DNA of 64,000 nt from Flavobacterium sp. N502536 (GTDB taxonomy: Bacteria; Bacteroidota; Bacteroidia; Flavobacteriales; Flavobacteriaceae): assembly GCF_025947345.1 (NCBI RefSeq), contig NZ_CP110011.1:248001-312000 (forward strand), written 5' to 3'. The notes beneath the pieces are model-generated. The model searched no databases and was not told the origin of the DNA. It worked only from the letters and a program-made list of their open reading frames with translations. Made by a program: the position numbers and the translations under genes. Positions 16,403-25,536 of the stretch are shown in pieces. How positions within the stretch are numbered: position 1 is the first letter of the stretch; every line of letters begins with the position of its first letter.

Positions 16403-16765
16403 TTACTTATTAAACTTCCCAAAATGCCACAAAACACCCGAAGGGTCGTGCAGGAAACATTCGCTTCCCCAGTCTAAATGGACGGTCGGGGTTAATTTTA
16501 CACCGTATTTTTCAGTTAAATTAAGTGCTAACAGCTGATTATAATAGTAATCAACATCTTCCACTTCCAAAAAAATCATGGTGTTTTCATTCCAGCTTTT
16601 ATCGTAATAATCCTGAAGATAAAAGGCTAAATCACCAATTTTAAAAACAGAAAACTTAGGGTCTAAAACGCCTTCCTCAAAACCTAAATCCCGATAAAAA
16701 CTTCTGGAAATTTCAAAATCTTTGGCTCCGATAAAAGGACGAATGGATGTTGCTTTGTGATTCAT
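16403..16765 (-). CDS. VOC (glyoxalase/bleomycin-resistance fold) protein
   Basis: 120 residues from ATG 16765 (MNHKATSIRPFIGAKDFEIS). A longer frame starting at 16828 would overlap the upstream gene and adds unlikely residues. The VOC beta-alpha-beta-beta-beta units are visible: SIRPFIGAKDFEISRSFYRD, FKIGDLAFYLQDYY, NTMIFLEVEDVDYYYNQLL and ECFLHDPSGVLWHFGKF. The last phrase carries the usual DPxGxxxxF ending. Function may be dioxygenase, isomerase or ligand binding. Gap to the upstream SUKH gene is 46 bases, same strand. Confidence 0.85.
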   Translation of the reverse strand: MNHKATSIRPFIGAKDFEISRSFYRDLGFEEGVLDPKFSVFKIGDLAFYLQDYYDKSWNENTMIFLEVEDVDYYYNQLLALNLTEKYGVKLTPTVHLDWGSECFLHDPSGVLWHFGKFNK

Positions 16766-16811
16766 TTTGCTAAATTTTATAAATGAAATTATAATTTTTG
16801 ACGAAATAAGT

Positions 16812-17237
16812 TTAAGAAAACCATTCAATTTTATGGTCCAGACGAACGAGAAAGTCTGTAAATGATTTCCCTATTTCAGTATTGTATTTGCTATTCAAAT
16901 CCATAAAAGGCGAAAGAATTATTTTTACCTGATCAAATTGATCTATTTCAATCCCAATAAATTCTCCGCTTCCGTTGGAGCCAATTCCAATCGTTCCGGT
17001 CATTTTTTCAACTATATGGTAACCTTTGTTGGTTTCGATAATTTCTTCTAAACTCCAAAGGTTTATAAATTCCACACCAATAAATTGATCAATCCCAAAA
17101 TAGTTTTTAAGATAAAAGACATAATCTTCCGGAAGTTTTAAATTGGCATAAAACTCAACATCATCAATTTTAACATGACTAGCTGTATCTCTCTTCGGAA
17201 AACTATATTTTGCAATTATTTTTTCTAAGTCCTCCAT
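16812..17237 (-). CDS. SMI1/KNR4 (SUKH) family protein
   Basis: 141 residues with the SUKH fold pattern: an N-terminal helix, LPEDYVFYLKNYFGIDQFIG, INLWSLEEIIETNKGYHI, GIGSNGSGEFIGIEI and FMDLNSKYNTEIGKSFTDFL. The LPxDYxxxLxxxNG-like opening and the IGSNGSGEF strand are family hallmarks. SUKH proteins are frequent immunity proteins to polymorphic toxins. No toxin is adjacent, so here it may be a stand-alone or orphan immunity protein. Cytoplasmic. Confidence 0.85.
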   Translation of the reverse strand: MEDLEKIIAKYSFPKRDTASHVKIDDVEFYANLKLPEDYVFYLKNYFGIDQFIGVEFINLWSLEEIIETNKGYHIVEKMTGTIGIGSNGSGEFIGIEIDQFDQVKIILSPFMDLNSKYNTEIGKSFTDFLVRLDHKIEWFS

Positions 17238-17298
17238 AAGCCAAATTTTCTTTTATAAAACTATATTGTTCTAATCAATCAAGAAGAATTTATTTTAA

Positions 17299-17321
17299 CT
17301 CCCCAGTTTTAAACCGGGGTT
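17299..17321 (-). terminator. Hairpin just after the DUF2625 gene
   Basis: CCCCAGT (17301-17307) pairs with ACCGGGG (17313-17319), one G-T wobble, directly after the stop codon at 17322 on the minus strand. The following T-rich stretch is short and interrupted, so it is a weak terminator or an mRNA 3' stabiliser. Confidence 0.4.
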
Positions 17322-18065
17322 CTATTTATCAAAACCAAGCTGTTTGCGCAAATCCAGATTTAAATTGTATTGTTCCTGAATTGAAATGACTTTTCGCGAA
17401 GTTTTATTGATATCGCTTCCTGCCTTCGTCCAAAGAAAAGGGTAAAAATTAAAAACGTCGTCTCCTTTTATTTTCGAAACTTCTTCTCTCCATCCTTCCC
17501 ATCTGCTCCCCGAATAAAACTTATCGAGGTCGTTGTTAAAACAGAATTCTAAAAACTCCGAGTACGTAACATCCAGCTGTTCGTATTCAAGACTATCCGG
17601 AGAAAAGTAATAAATTTTACCTAAATCACTTCCCAGTCCACCACCATTCAACAAATAAAAACCTCCAATTGCATCATCGGCGATTAACAAAAAACCGGGG
17701 TTTTCTCCAAATTCTTTAAAGGATTTACCCTGATTCCAATCGGGAAGACTACGGTTGAATTTTGAACTTCCTGATCCCAGAATCCGAATCCAGCCGTCAT
17801 CGATCAAAAGTCCACCAGTCATAAAAACAATTGCTCCCATTGGCGAGCGTGTCGTTACCTGCGTTTTATACAAGGCATCCTTTGCTTTTAGTGCATCGAC
17901 AGGCAAAATCTCTACTTTATTTTTTGCCTTTTTAATCCCTGCTTCTACTATCGCCCAGCCGGGTTCTTTTTTATCTATAAGTTCTTCTGTAGTTTTCATT
18001 TTGTTTTGTGCACCTGCAAAAAAAGTGATCAAAATCACCGTAGTCATTAACAGTTTTTGTGTCAT
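17322..18065 (-). CDS. DUF2625 secreted protein
   Basis: 247 residues with a signal peptide (MTQKLLMTTVILITFFAGAQ). The mature part follows the DUF2625 family: TTEELIDKKEPGWAIVEAGI, KAKNKVEILPVD, then RSPMGAIVFMTGGLLIDDGW, FLLIADDAIGGFYLLNGGGL and YSEFLEFCFNN. Most members are cytoplasmic, so the signal peptide here is notable. No catalytic motif is known. It lies 31 bases behind the antiporter gene on the same strand and is probably in its transcript. Confidence 0.75.
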   Translation of the reverse strand: MTQKLLMTTVILITFFAGAQNKMKTTEELIDKKEPGWAIVEAGIKKAKNKVEILPVDALKAKDALYKTQVTTRSPMGAIVFMTGGLLIDDGWIRILGSGSSKFNRSLPDWNQGKSFKEFGENPGFLLIADDAIGGFYLLNGGGLGSDLGKIYYFSPDSLEYEQLDVTYSEFLEFCFNNDLDKFYSGSRWEGWREEVSKIKGDDVFNFYPFLWTKAGSDINKTSRKVISIQEQYNLNLDLRKQLGFDK

Positions 18066-18096
18066 TACTTCAATAGCTATATACTTACTTTATCTC

Positions 18097-20244
18097 TTAT
18101 CCTTTCTTCAGAATATTCCCCAAACCACGGCCAATTTGCTCAATGGCTTCAAGACCTTTGGTTAATGGTGTTGCGGTGAAATCTTCATACGCATCCATGG
18201 CAGTCTCCTTACGATCGTCTTGTGCATAAACCAAAATCAGATTGTTATCGCTGAATGATTTTTCAAATTTCTGCGGCAATTTATCAAAAATCGATTGGTA
18301 CGACACAGATCCTTTTCTGGACAAATTGAAAACGATCAGATCGGTCGGTTTAATTTCATCCGAGATCGATTCAAAATCTTCCCAGTTCAAAATACTTTTA
18401 AAACCTAATTTGGCATTTAACTTCAATTTGGTTGCAATCTGCAAAATGGCCTCATGCGTTTTGTATTCGGAATAAATGACAATCGGAATGCTTAGTTCCT
18501 GCGACAATCTGGAAATCTTCTGCAAAAGCAGGTGAAATCCAACCCCTCTTTCGGAAAAAGGCGGACAGATGAAAACCAGTCTTTTTTCTTCAATAAAGGT
18601 CTTTTGAAACCTGCAGATAAACAAACACTTATCTACATTGTTGATAATCGAATCTACATTTTCTCCGAAAATTTTATCAAGAAAACCGGTTTTTCTTGGC
18701 CAGCCTACTATCACGATATCCGACATGATTTCTTTGGAAGTTCTTGCAATTCCACTTGCCGGATTGTGGTCAATTCGGGCAATGGTGTTGATTTTTACTT
18801 CGGAAGCCGAGCCCTGAATCACAAATTTATCAACTGCTTTTCGGTAGTTTAAGATATTAATTTCCGCCTGATCATTATTCGGAACAATCGTTAACAGCGT
18901 CACCGGATTAGACGATTTTTTATCTTTTATCAAAAGTGCAAAATCTAACAAACTGGCTGTAGCTGACGTTTTGGCTAAAGGAATTAAAATATGCTCGTCT
19001 AAAATCTGATCGCCGTTGGCATCTTCATTTGAAACTTCTTCTTCGCAAATAGCAATCTTTTTAGCCGCTTTTTCTGTGGCAAAAGAGGCCACAATACACG
19101 TAATCAGGATTAAAATAATGGTCCCGTTTAGTATGTTTTCGTCTAATATTTTTGCTTTAAATCCAACCAGAATAACGGCCAGAGTTGCTGCGGCATGCGC
19201 ACTACTCAATCCAAAAATAAGCTGTCTTTCGGTTTTGGTATATCTAAAAACGATTTGTGTAAAAAAAGCAGCAATCCATTTTCCAAAAATAGCAACAACA
19301 CTCAGTGTTCCGGCTACAATCAGAGCCGTTGGTCCGCTCAGGATCACGCTGATGTCTACCAGCATCCCCACTGAGATCAGGAAAAACGGAATGAACAAGG
19401 CATTTCCTATAAATTCAATTCTGTTCATTAAAGCTGACGAATGCGGAATTAAAGGGTTTAGAGCTAAACCGGCAACGAATGCTCCTATGATTGGCTCTAC
19501 CCCAGCTACTTCTGCCAAAAACGCTGCAAAAAACACCACTGAAAGCACAAAAATATAATGGGCGTGTTTTTCACTTTCTAATTTTTTAAAGAACCATTTT
19601 GCTATTCTCGGAATAACCAAAAACATGATGGCCGAGAAAATGGCTAATGAAACCGTTAGTTTGATCCAGAAAGCCTGATTTAAATTTCCCTGACTGCTTC
19701 CCATAATCACTGCCAGAATAATTAAAACGGCCGTATCGGTCAAAATAGTTCCGCCAACCGTAATAGCTACTGCCTGATTCTTTGCGATTCCCAGTTTGCT
19801 CACAATCGGATAGGCTACCAAAGTGTGGGTCGCAAACATACTTGCGGTTAAAAAACTTGCGTTAAAATCGTAATTCAGCAGGTAAAAACAAACCGGAAAC
19901 CCGATCGTTAATGGAAAAATAAAGGTGAAAAAGCCAAACAATAAACTCTTATTTCTATTGGCTTTAAACTCGTTCATGTCCAATTCCAGACCAGCAATAA
20001 ACATGATATATAAAAGTCCGATTGTAGAAAATAAATCAACGGCCGAGTTTTTTGCCAGAATATTCAATCCGTGAGGTCCAATAATTACTCCTGAAATGAT
20101 AAGCCCGATAATTCCGGGAATGTTTATTTTTTTGAGTAAAATAGGTGACAAGAGAATGATGAAAAGTATCAAAGAAAAAATCAATACTGGATTGCTGAGT
20201 GGTAATTCGAATTCTTGTAAAAAATGCCTGAAAAATTCTATCAT
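18097..20244 (-). CDS. Kef-type cation/proton antiporter with C-terminal UspA-like region
   Basis: 715 residues. Residues about 1-400 hold some 12 transmembrane helices of the CPA2 (Kef/KefB-like Na+ or K+/H+ exchanger) family: IPGIIGLIISGVIIGPHGLN, FIAGLELDMNEFKANR, MFATHTLVAYPIVSKLGI with the exchanger unwound region, and FLAEVAGVEPIIGAFVAGLAL. The C-terminal 310 residues are soluble and look like two tandem universal-stress-protein domains (ILIPLAKTSATASLLDFALL, SIPIVIYSEYKTHEAILQIA), not the RCK/TrkA-N domain of true KefB. Likely role: cytoplasmic pH or monovalent-cation homeostasis, with the USP part sensing a nucleotide. A possible promoter box lies at 20382-20389. Confidence 0.9.
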   Translation of the reverse strand: MIEFFRHFLQEFELPLSNPVLIFSLILFIILLSPILLKKINIPGIIGLIISGVIIGPHGLNILAKNSAVDLFSTIGLLYIMFIAGLELDMNEFKANRNKSLLFGFFTFIFPLTIGFPVCFYLLNYDFNASFLTASMFATHTLVAYPIVSKLGIAKNQAVAITVGGTILTDTAVLIILAVIMGSSQGNLNQAFWIKLTVSLAIFSAIMFLVIPRIAKWFFKKLESEKHAHYIFVLSVVFFAAFLAEVAGVEPIIGAFVAGLALNPLIPHSSALMNRIEFIGNALFIPFFLISVGMLVDISVILSGPTALIVAGTLSVVAIFGKWIAAFFTQIVFRYTKTERQLIFGLSSAHAAATLAVILVGFKAKILDENILNGTIILILITCIVASFATEKAAKKIAICEEEVSNEDANGDQILDEHILIPLAKTSATASLLDFALLIKDKKSSNPVTLLTIVPNNDQAEINILNYRKAVDKFVIQGSASEVKINTIARIDHNPASGIARTSKEIMSDIVIVGWPRKTGFLDKIFGENVDSIINNVDKCLFICRFQKTFIEEKRLVFICPPFSERGVGFHLLLQKISRLSQELSIPIVIYSEYKTHEAILQIATKLKLNAKLGFKSILNWEDFESISDEIKPTDLIVFNLSRKGSVSYQSIFDKLPQKFEKSFSDNNLILVYAQDDRKETAMDAYEDFTATPLTKGLEAIEQIGRGLGNILKKG

Positions 20245-20381
20245 AATGTAATTTTATCTTCTTTAAACTTTTTTAGTTTTTCGCAAATAAAACGCTAAAA
20301 CCAAACTAAAATCTCAGAAGTTATTATTTGCCGATTCTTCGAAAAGCTATAAAAACGGCTTCTTTAGTGATTGTTTCATTA

Positions 20382-20389
20382 CAAAAATA
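20382..20389 (-). promoter_or_regulatory. -7 box TATTTTTG, minus strand
   Basis: Read on the minus strand this is TATTTTTG, matching TAnnTTTG, about 130 bases before the antiporter ATG (20244). No convincing -33 element. The 316-base gap 20245-20560 otherwise holds AT-rich sequence and the divergent promoter at 20534. Confidence 0.4.
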
Positions 20390-20533
20390 CCTAAAAAAAA
20401 CGCGAACTTTCTATGAAAATACCATATTAAGCAATTAATTTTGTTTCGTTGCCAAATTATTAATATTTAATATTTATTTTAACAAAACGGCAACATTAAC
20501 TATAGAAAATTAAGCGACATTGCATTATTCAAT

Positions 20534-20541
20534 TATCTTTG
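20534..20541 (+). promoter_or_regulatory. -7 box TATCTTTG upstream of sdaA
   Basis: Exact TAnnTTTG match 19 bases before ATG 20561, predicting a 5' leader of only about a dozen bases. The -33 element is not clear. Confidence 0.55.
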
Positions 20542-20560
20542 TCTTAATAAAAATTGCACA

Positions 20561-21988
20561 ATGGAAGAATGTATCTCAGTTTTTGATATGCTTAAAATTG
20601 GCGTTGGTCCCTCAAGTTCACATACTTTAGGGCCATGGAGAGCCGCAGAACGTTTTTTGGAAGAGCTGAAAGACGAATCAATTTTAGACCAGATTAAACG
20701 TGTAAAAGTCGATTTATACGGATCACTTTCCTTAACCGGAAAAGGTCATGCTACCGATTTATCGGTGATGCTGGGATTAAGCGGGCAAGACCCCGAATAC
20801 ATTCCGGTGGAAAATATTGCCGGAATTATAAAAAACATTGAAGAGCAAAACGAAATTATTCTGGCTAATGAATATAAAGTTCCGTTCTACTTTCTTCAGG
20901 ACATTGTATTCAATAAAGACTTCCTTCCTTTTCATGCCAACGGATTAAAGTTCACGGCTTATAAAGCCGACGATTCTGAATATGAATCTACTTTTTATTC
21001 GATTGGAGGAGGATTTGTTGTTAAAGAGGAACGTACAAATGCCAAAATCAAGGAGGTCATCAAATGCGCCTTCCCTTTCCCGATTCAAAATGCTGTTGAG
21101 CTTTTAAATTATACGGTTACCGAAAACAAATCGATTTCTGAGATTGTTTACGAAAACGAAAAATCAATGCGTCCTGAGCCCGAAATTCACTCCGAATTAA
21201 TGCGCATCTGGCATACCATGTTAGAGTGTATGTACATTGGCTGCCATTCTGAAGGAATTCTGCCAGGCGGTCTAAATGTTCGCAGACGTGCTTTTGACAT
21301 GCATCAGAATTTAATCGGACTGTCTAACTATTCCGATCCGCAAAGCTGGCTGGAAGAAATTAGAAAAACCGAAGTGAAATTCCGTCAGATCTTAAAATGG
21401 GTAAGCTGTTTTGCACTAGCTGTAAATGAAGTGAATGCTTCTTTGGGCCGTGTAGTTACTGCACCTACCAATGGAAGTGCTGGTGTAATTCCGGCCGTTT
21501 TAATGTATTATCTGGTAATTGAAAACCATGATGCAGGCGAAAAAGAAATCAAACAATTCCTAATGGTTGCCGGAGAAATTGGAAGTATTTTCAAAAAAGG
21601 ATCAACCATATCAGCAGCAATGGGAGGCTGTCAGGCAGAGATTGGCGTTTCGTCATCGATGGCCGCAGCAGCACTTTGCGAATTAATGGGCGGATCTCCT
21701 GCTCAGGTTTTAATGGCTGCCGAAATTGCAATGGAACATCACTTAGGATTAACCTGTGACCCTATTGGTGGTTTGGTTCAGATTCCATGTATCGAAAGAA
21801 ATACAATGGGAGCCATAAAAGCCATTAATGCTGCCGAACTGGCCCTTGAAACCGATTCTAAAAACGCAAAAGTGCCTTTAGATAAAGTGATCAACACCAT
21901 GTGGCAAACAGCTAAAGACATGAATTCTAAATACAAAGAAACCTCTGAAGGCGGATTGGCAATTGCCGTAAACATGGCGGATTGCTAA
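20561..21988 (+). CDS. sdaA: L-serine ammonia-lyase (L-serine dehydratase), iron-sulphur type
   Basis: 475 residues, the single-chain SdaA form with beta then alpha domains. Evidence: [20 protein letters not shown] at the start, [12 protein letters not shown] in the beta domain, and the alpha-domain core [39 protein letters not shown] and [18 protein letters not shown]. The cysteines in [16 protein letters not shown] and IPCIERN are those expected to hold the 4Fe-4S cluster that polarises the serine hydroxyl. Reaction: L-serine to pyruvate and ammonia. Length is normal for the family. Cytoplasmic. Preceded by its own promoter. Confidence 0.95.
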   Translation: MEECISVFDMLKIGVGPSSSHTLGPWRAAERFLEELKDESILDQIKRVKVDLYGSLSLTGKGHATDLSVMLGLSGQDPEYIPVENIAGIIKNIEEQNEIILANEYKVPFYFLQDIVFNKDFLPFHANGLKFTAYKADDSEYESTFYSIGGGFVVKEERTNAKIKEVIKCAFPFPIQNAVELLNYTVTENKSISEIVYENEKSMRPEPEIHSELMRIWHTMLECMYIGCHSEGILPGGLNVRRRAFDMHQNLIGLSNYSDPQSWLEEIRKTEVKFRQILKWVSCFALAVNEVNASLGRVVTAPTNGSAGVIPAVLMYYLVIENHDAGEKEIKQFLMVAGEIGSIFKKGSTISAAMGGCQAEIGVSSSMAAAALCELMGGSPAQVLMAAEIAMEHHLGLTCDPIGGLVQIPCIERNTMGAIKAINAAELALETDSKNAKVPLDKVINTMWQTAKDMNSKYKETSEGGLAIAVNMADC

Positions 21989-22010
21989 ACTATTTGCTTC
22001 ATATATTACA

Positions 22011-22093
22011 GCCACAGATTAAAAGGATCAACACAGATTAGATATTTCTTTAATCTGTAATTAAAAATTCTTTTACTCTTTTTAATCTGTGGC
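22011..22093. repeat. GCCACAGATT inverted-repeat element, copy 1
   Basis: An 83-base element whose ends are inverted: GCCACAGATTAAAAGGAT at the left and ...TTTTTAATCTGTGGC at the right. An inner CACAGATTA / TAATCTGT pair is also inverted. It ends 20 bases before ATG 22114. A second copy with the same ends lies at 36011-36084, 15 bases before another exported-protein gene. Confidence 0.75.
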
Positions 22094-22113
22094 AAAAAAA
22101 CAAACTGAACTTC

Positions 22114-23313
22114 ATGAAAAAGCACTTCATACGTACAGCACTACTGCTTTGCGCTGTTATGATGCATTCGCAGCAGCGTTATTTCCTAAATTCAGATACT
22201 CGTTTGTATACTTCAACCAATGCAACCGGTGATTTTTTAGGCTACTTTAAATACGGCGCAGAGGTACAGTTGTTATCGGAAAGTAAAAATGGATGGTATA
22301 AAGTAAGATCCGACAATTTCTCTGAAGGTTATGTGCCTGAAAATTTTGTTGCGACCCGATTGAACGCAAAAGATGTTCAAACAAAAGACCGTGAAAACCC
22401 CATTCTTGAAGGCAACGACAATTACTATGGCGGTAATCACCTTTTTGTTCTGGTGGCCGGTCTGAAAGCAAGAGCACTTCCTGATAAAAACGCAAAGATC
22501 AGGGAGATCTTATTCACCGGTGATCCTGTAGCAGTTAACTATCTTCCTAAAAACCCGGACGAATGGGTAAACATACAAGGCCGAATCGACGACGAATATG
22601 CGCAGTATACGCTTGGGAAATTTCTCGGAAAAAGACCCGATTTTAACTCTTTACTCAAAGATTTTGACCAACTCAATGTCAATGCTGTTGCGGAACGAAA
22701 AACGATAGGTGAAAGAATTGTCGAATTAGCCTGGAACAGTGACAATACCACACTGGCTCCCGCCTACCAAAGATATTATGAAGTTGTAAAACAGCTCAAC
22801 GATCCCAAACTTCTTGCGGATACCGAACTGAATATAGCGATTGCCAAAGGATTAGCCAAACACAAAACGTCGGAAGAAATTACCGCTTTCAGCAAAAAAG
22901 CCGAATTTGTTTTGAAAGGAGTAAAAACCAAATCGCTCTTCTTCTCCCAAAAAGATTTAGTGAAAGCATTTGGAAATCCTCCCAAAAAAGGAACGGTAAG
23001 CGATGAATGTGGCATTTACCTCAGTGAGCTTTTTTATTATTACCCGGATTTTGAAGCCTCTGTAGACGAACACCAAAATAAGGCCGAAATCACCAGAGTT
23101 TTCATCAACGAAAACAACAAACTTGTTTTTAGTCCAACGCATTCTCTGGACCACAACCTGTCTGAAAATGCATTTATTGAAAAATACGGGGCCTATATCG
23201 GAGCTTCCATAAAAAGTCCGCATTTGTATTCTATCCAGGTGGAAGACAGCGAGTTTAGAATAAAATTCAAAGATGGAAAGTTATTTACCATTGAAATAAT
23301 CTTCTATTGCTGA
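22114..23313 (+). CDS. Secreted SH3-domain protein
   Basis: 399 residues with signal peptide [20 protein letters not shown]. Residues about 25-80 form a bacterial SH3 domain ([39 protein letters not shown]). A second SH3-like module follows at about 105-170 ([39 protein letters not shown]). The C-terminal 220 residues are helical then beta-rich, with no recognised family. Bacterial SH3 domains usually bind peptidoglycan or cell-surface peptides, so it likely resides in the periplasm or outer envelope. The GCCACAGATT element forms its upstream region. Confidence 0.8.
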   Translation: MKKHFIRTALLLCAVMMHSQQRYFLNSDTRLYTSTNATGDFLGYFKYGAEVQLLSESKNGWYKVRSDNFSEGYVPENFVATRLNAKDVQTKDRENPILEGNDNYYGGNHLFVLVAGLKARALPDKNAKIREILFTGDPVAVNYLPKNPDEWVNIQGRIDDEYAQYTLGKFLGKRPDFNSLLKDFDQLNVNAVAERKTIGERIVELAWNSDNTTLAPAYQRYYEVVKQLNDPKLLADTELNIAIAKGLAKHKTSEEITAFSKKAEFVLKGVKTKSLFFSQKDLVKAFGNPPKKGTVSDECGIYLSELFYYYPDFEASVDEHQNKAEITRVFINENNKLVFSPTHSLDHNLSENAFIEKYGAYIGASIKSPHLYSIQVEDSEFRIKFKDGKLFTIEIIFYC

Positions 23314-23363
23314 TTTCAATCTATAATTATTCAATACTTTTACACATTCAAAAAAACTCAAAA

Positions 23364-24182
23364 ATGTCAGTAGCAAAAAAAGATTATAAAAGAATCACAA
23401 CAAAGTCATTGATCGAAATGAAAAGCAATGGAGAAAAAATCTCAATGCTTACGGCTTACGATTATACTATGGCTAAAATTGTTGATACCGCAGGTATTGA
23501 TGTAATTCTGGTAGGCGATTCAGCATCCAACGTTATGGCGGGTCACGAAACGACATTGCCTATTACTTTAGACCAGATGATTTATCACGCTTCCTCTGTA
23601 GTTCGCGCTGTAGAGAGAGCCTTAGTAGTGGTAGATTTACCTTTTGGAAGTTACCAGTCGGACCCGAAAGAAGCTTTGCGTTCTGCGATCAGAATCATGA
23701 AAGAAAGCGGTGGACATGCTGTGAAACTAGAAGGAGGAAAAGAAATTAAAGAATCTATCAAAAAAATATTAAACGCGGGAATTCCGGTAATGGGACATTT
23801 GGGTTTAACACCACAATCGATCTATAAATTCGGAACTTACAGCGTTCGTGCAAAAGAAGATCAGGAAGCTGAAAAGCTAATTGAAGATGCTAAACTCCTG
23901 GAAAAAATTGGTTGTTTCGGTATTGTTTTAGAAAAAATTCCGGCACATTTAGCAGAGCAGGTTGCCAAAAGCATCTCTATTCCCGTGATCGGAATCGGAG
24001 CCGGAGGCGGAGTAGACGGACAAGTGCTCGTAATTCATGATATGTTAGGAATGAACAATGAATTCAGCCCTCGTTTCTTACGTCGTTATTTAAACTTATA
24101 CGAAGAAATGACCAAAGCCATCGGTCAATATGCTGCCGATGTAAAATCTGCAGATTTTCCTAACGAGAGGGAACAATATTAA
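23364..24182 (+). CDS. panB: 3-methyl-2-oxobutanoate hydroxymethyltransferase
   Basis: 272 residues from ATG 23364 ([20 protein letters not shown]). A longer frame from 23307 would overlap the upstream gene and is rejected. PanB signatures are present: [40 protein letters not shown] with the Mg2+-binding aspartate, [32 protein letters not shown] and [20 protein letters not shown] with DMLG following. Reaction: 5,10-methylene-THF plus 3-methyl-2-oxobutanoate to 2-dehydropantoate, first step of pantothenate and CoA synthesis. Full length. The next housekeeping gene, rluA-like, is separated from it by an inserted four-helix-bundle gene. Confidence 0.95.
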   Translation: MSVAKKDYKRITTKSLIEMKSNGEKISMLTAYDYTMAKIVDTAGIDVILVGDSASNVMAGHETTLPITLDQMIYHASSVVRAVERALVVVDLPFGSYQSDPKEALRSAIRIMKESGGHAVKLEGGKEIKESIKKILNAGIPVMGHLGLTPQSIYKFGTYSVRAKEDQEAEKLIEDAKLLEKIGCFGIVLEKIPAHLAEQVAKSISIPVIGIGAGGGVDGQVLVIHDMLGMNNEFSPRFLRRYLNLYEEMTKAIGQYAADVKSADFPNEREQY

Positions 24183-24183
24183 G

Positions 24184-24373
24184 TTTAGACTTACTTAGAT
24201 ATTAGACTTACTTAGACTTGCTTAGATGTTAGACTTTTTAGATTTGTTATTTTAGAATTAAATGTACAAAATCTAAAAAGTCTAAATTCTTCTAAAAATC
24301 TAAATAAATCTAAGCAAGTCTAAGGAGTCTAAGAAAGTCTAAGGATGTCTAAGCAAGTCTAAAAATCTAAAAA
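24184..24373. repeat. TCTAAG-type short tandem repeat array, inverted then direct
   Basis: Bases 24184-24245 contain repeats in one orientation (TTAGACTTACTTAGATATTA...), followed by a spacer of about 22 bases. Bases 24269-24373 then carry the reverse orientation with a 9-10 base period (TCTAAGCAAG, TCTAAGGAG, TCTAAGAAAG, TCTAAGGATG). The two halves could fold into a long imperfect hairpin. The array ends one base before the ATG of the four-helix-bundle gene, and the direct form resumes after its stop. Confidence 0.8.
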
Positions 24374-24374
24374 A

Positions 24375-24725
24375 ATGCATCAGTTTAAAGAGCTTCTAAT
24401 TTGGAAGAAAAGCAGGTTATTTTGTTCTAAAATTTATAGTGCAACAGCTAATTTTCCGAGTGAAGAAAAATTCGGAATAACAAATCAATTGAGAAGGGCT
24501 TCCGTTTCTATTGCTTCAAATATAGCAGAAGGCTCTTCAAGAAATTCGAATAAAGATTTTGCCCGATTTTTAGAGATTGCGATTGGCTCAGCCTATGAAG
24601 TAGAAACACAACTTCTTATATCATCAGATTTAGGCTTTATAAACGAAGAAAACTTAACCGAACTAACAAATCTGTTAGAAGAAATAATTAAAATGACATC
24701 CAGATTTAGGGCAACTTTATTATAA
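24375..24725 (+). CDS. Four-helix-bundle protein (TIGR02436 / S23 IVP family)
   Basis: 116 residues matching the four-helix-bundle family first seen as open frames in 23S rRNA intervening sequences and related to Avd of diversity-generating retroelements. Evidence: FKELLIWKKSRLFCSKIYSA, FGITNQLRRASVSIASNIAE then GSSRNSNKDFARFLEIAIGS, and AYEVETQLLISSDLGFI. The basic face (QLRRA) is the usual nucleic-acid-binding surface. The gene is bracketed by TCTAAG-type tandem repeats and sits between two housekeeping genes, not in rRNA. No reverse transcriptase or template repeat is seen. Complete and probably expressed; function unknown. Confidence 0.88.
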   Translation: MHQFKELLIWKKSRLFCSKIYSATANFPSEEKFGITNQLRRASVSIASNIAEGSSRNSNKDFARFLEIAIGSAYEVETQLLISSDLGFINEENLTELTNLLEEIIKMTSRFRATLL

Positions 24726-24726
24726 A

Positions 24727-24766
24727 GTCTAAGAAGTCCAACATCTAAGAAGTCTAAGCAAGTCTA
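24727..24766. repeat. TCTAAG-type tandem repeat array after the four-helix-bundle gene
   Basis: Units TCTAAGAAG, TCCAACA, TCTAAGAAG, TCTAAGCAAG and TCTAG. Read in complement, the outermost left array at 24184-24245 has the same unit order (TCTAAAAAG, TCTAACA, TCTAAGCAAG), so the flanks of the gene are inverted copies. The array ends two bases before ATG 24769. Confidence 0.75.
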
Positions 24767-24768
24767 GA

Positions 24769-25458
24769 ATGAAAATCGTTTCCAACAAAAACAACCTCCA
24801 AATCCTGCACGAAGACAATCATATTATTGTGGTCAACAAGCGTGTGGGTGATATTGTACAAGGAGATAAAACAGGGGATAAACCTTTATCAGATATTGTA
24901 AAAGAGTACATCAAAGACAAATACAATAAACCCGGAGATGTTTTTCTGGGGGTGATTCATCGTTTGGACAGGCCAACAACGGGAATTGTTGTTTTTGCCA
25001 GAACCAGTAAAGCATTGTCGCGCATGAACGAAATGTTCAGCAATCGCGAAACTCAAAAGACGTATTGGGCAGTGGTGAAAAACAAACCTCAGGAAACCAA
25101 AGCCAAACTAGTTCACTATCTTAAAAGAAACGAAAAAAACAATACTTCCAAGGCCCATTTAAAAGAGGTTCCCGACAGTAAACTGGCCAGTTTGGACTAT
25201 ACGGTTTTTAAAGAACTTCAGAATTATGTGGCGCTCGAAATCAATTTACATACGGGACGTCATCATCAGATACGTGCTCAGTTGGCTGCAATTGGCTCAC
25301 CTATAAAAGGCGATTTAAAATATGGTGCTGATCGAAGTAATCCTGACGGCGGAATTCATCTTCACGCCCGTAAATTAGTTTTTGTACATCCTGTTTCTAA
25401 AGAAAACATCACCATTATCGCTCCTACTCCCGACGAGTCAATCTGGAACGCCATATGA
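24769..25458 (+). CDS. RluA-family RNA pseudouridine synthase
   Basis: 229 residues, the short RluA-type form without an N-terminal S4 domain. Evidence: ILHEDNHIIVVNKRVGDIVQ, the catalytic motif VIHRLDRPTTGIVVFART with Asp67, KTYWAVVKNKP, LHTGRHHQIRAQLAAIGSPI, and the closing HLHARKLVFVHPV. Reaction: isomerisation of a uridine to pseudouridine in rRNA or tRNA. The absence of S4 and the size place it nearer RluA/TruC than RluD, but the target base cannot be read from sequence. It starts three bases after the TCTAAG repeat array. Confidence 0.92.
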   Translation: MKIVSNKNNLQILHEDNHIIVVNKRVGDIVQGDKTGDKPLSDIVKEYIKDKYNKPGDVFLGVIHRLDRPTTGIVVFARTSKALSRMNEMFSNRETQKTYWAVVKNKPQETKAKLVHYLKRNEKNNTSKAHLKEVPDSKLASLDYTVFKELQNYVALEINLHTGRHHQIRAQLAAIGSPIKGDLKYGADRSNPDGGIHLHARKLVFVHPVSKENITIIAPTPDESIWNAI

Positions 25459-25536
25459 TTTTTATGATTTAATTGTTAAAATTCTAACTTTTATCGATTA
25501 ACTTGCATTGACAAAAAATCAATCGGATTATACATT

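Noticed and set aside
16812..17237. Toxin-immunity locus at the SUKH gene
   Set aside because: No toxin domain or secretion-linked gene lies next to it, so only the immunity-like protein itself can be stated.
19016..19558. 180-codon plus-strand frame inside the antiporter gene
   Set aside because: It is the antisense shadow of a clear transmembrane protein on the minus strand and has no family character.
24269..24373. Regular short repeats that might be taken for a CRISPR array
   Set aside because: Units are only 9-10 bases, contiguous and without unique spacers; no cas genes are nearby.
24375..24725. Diversity-generating retroelement around the four-helix-bundle gene
   Set aside because: No reverse transcriptase, template repeat or variable target gene is present in the flanks.
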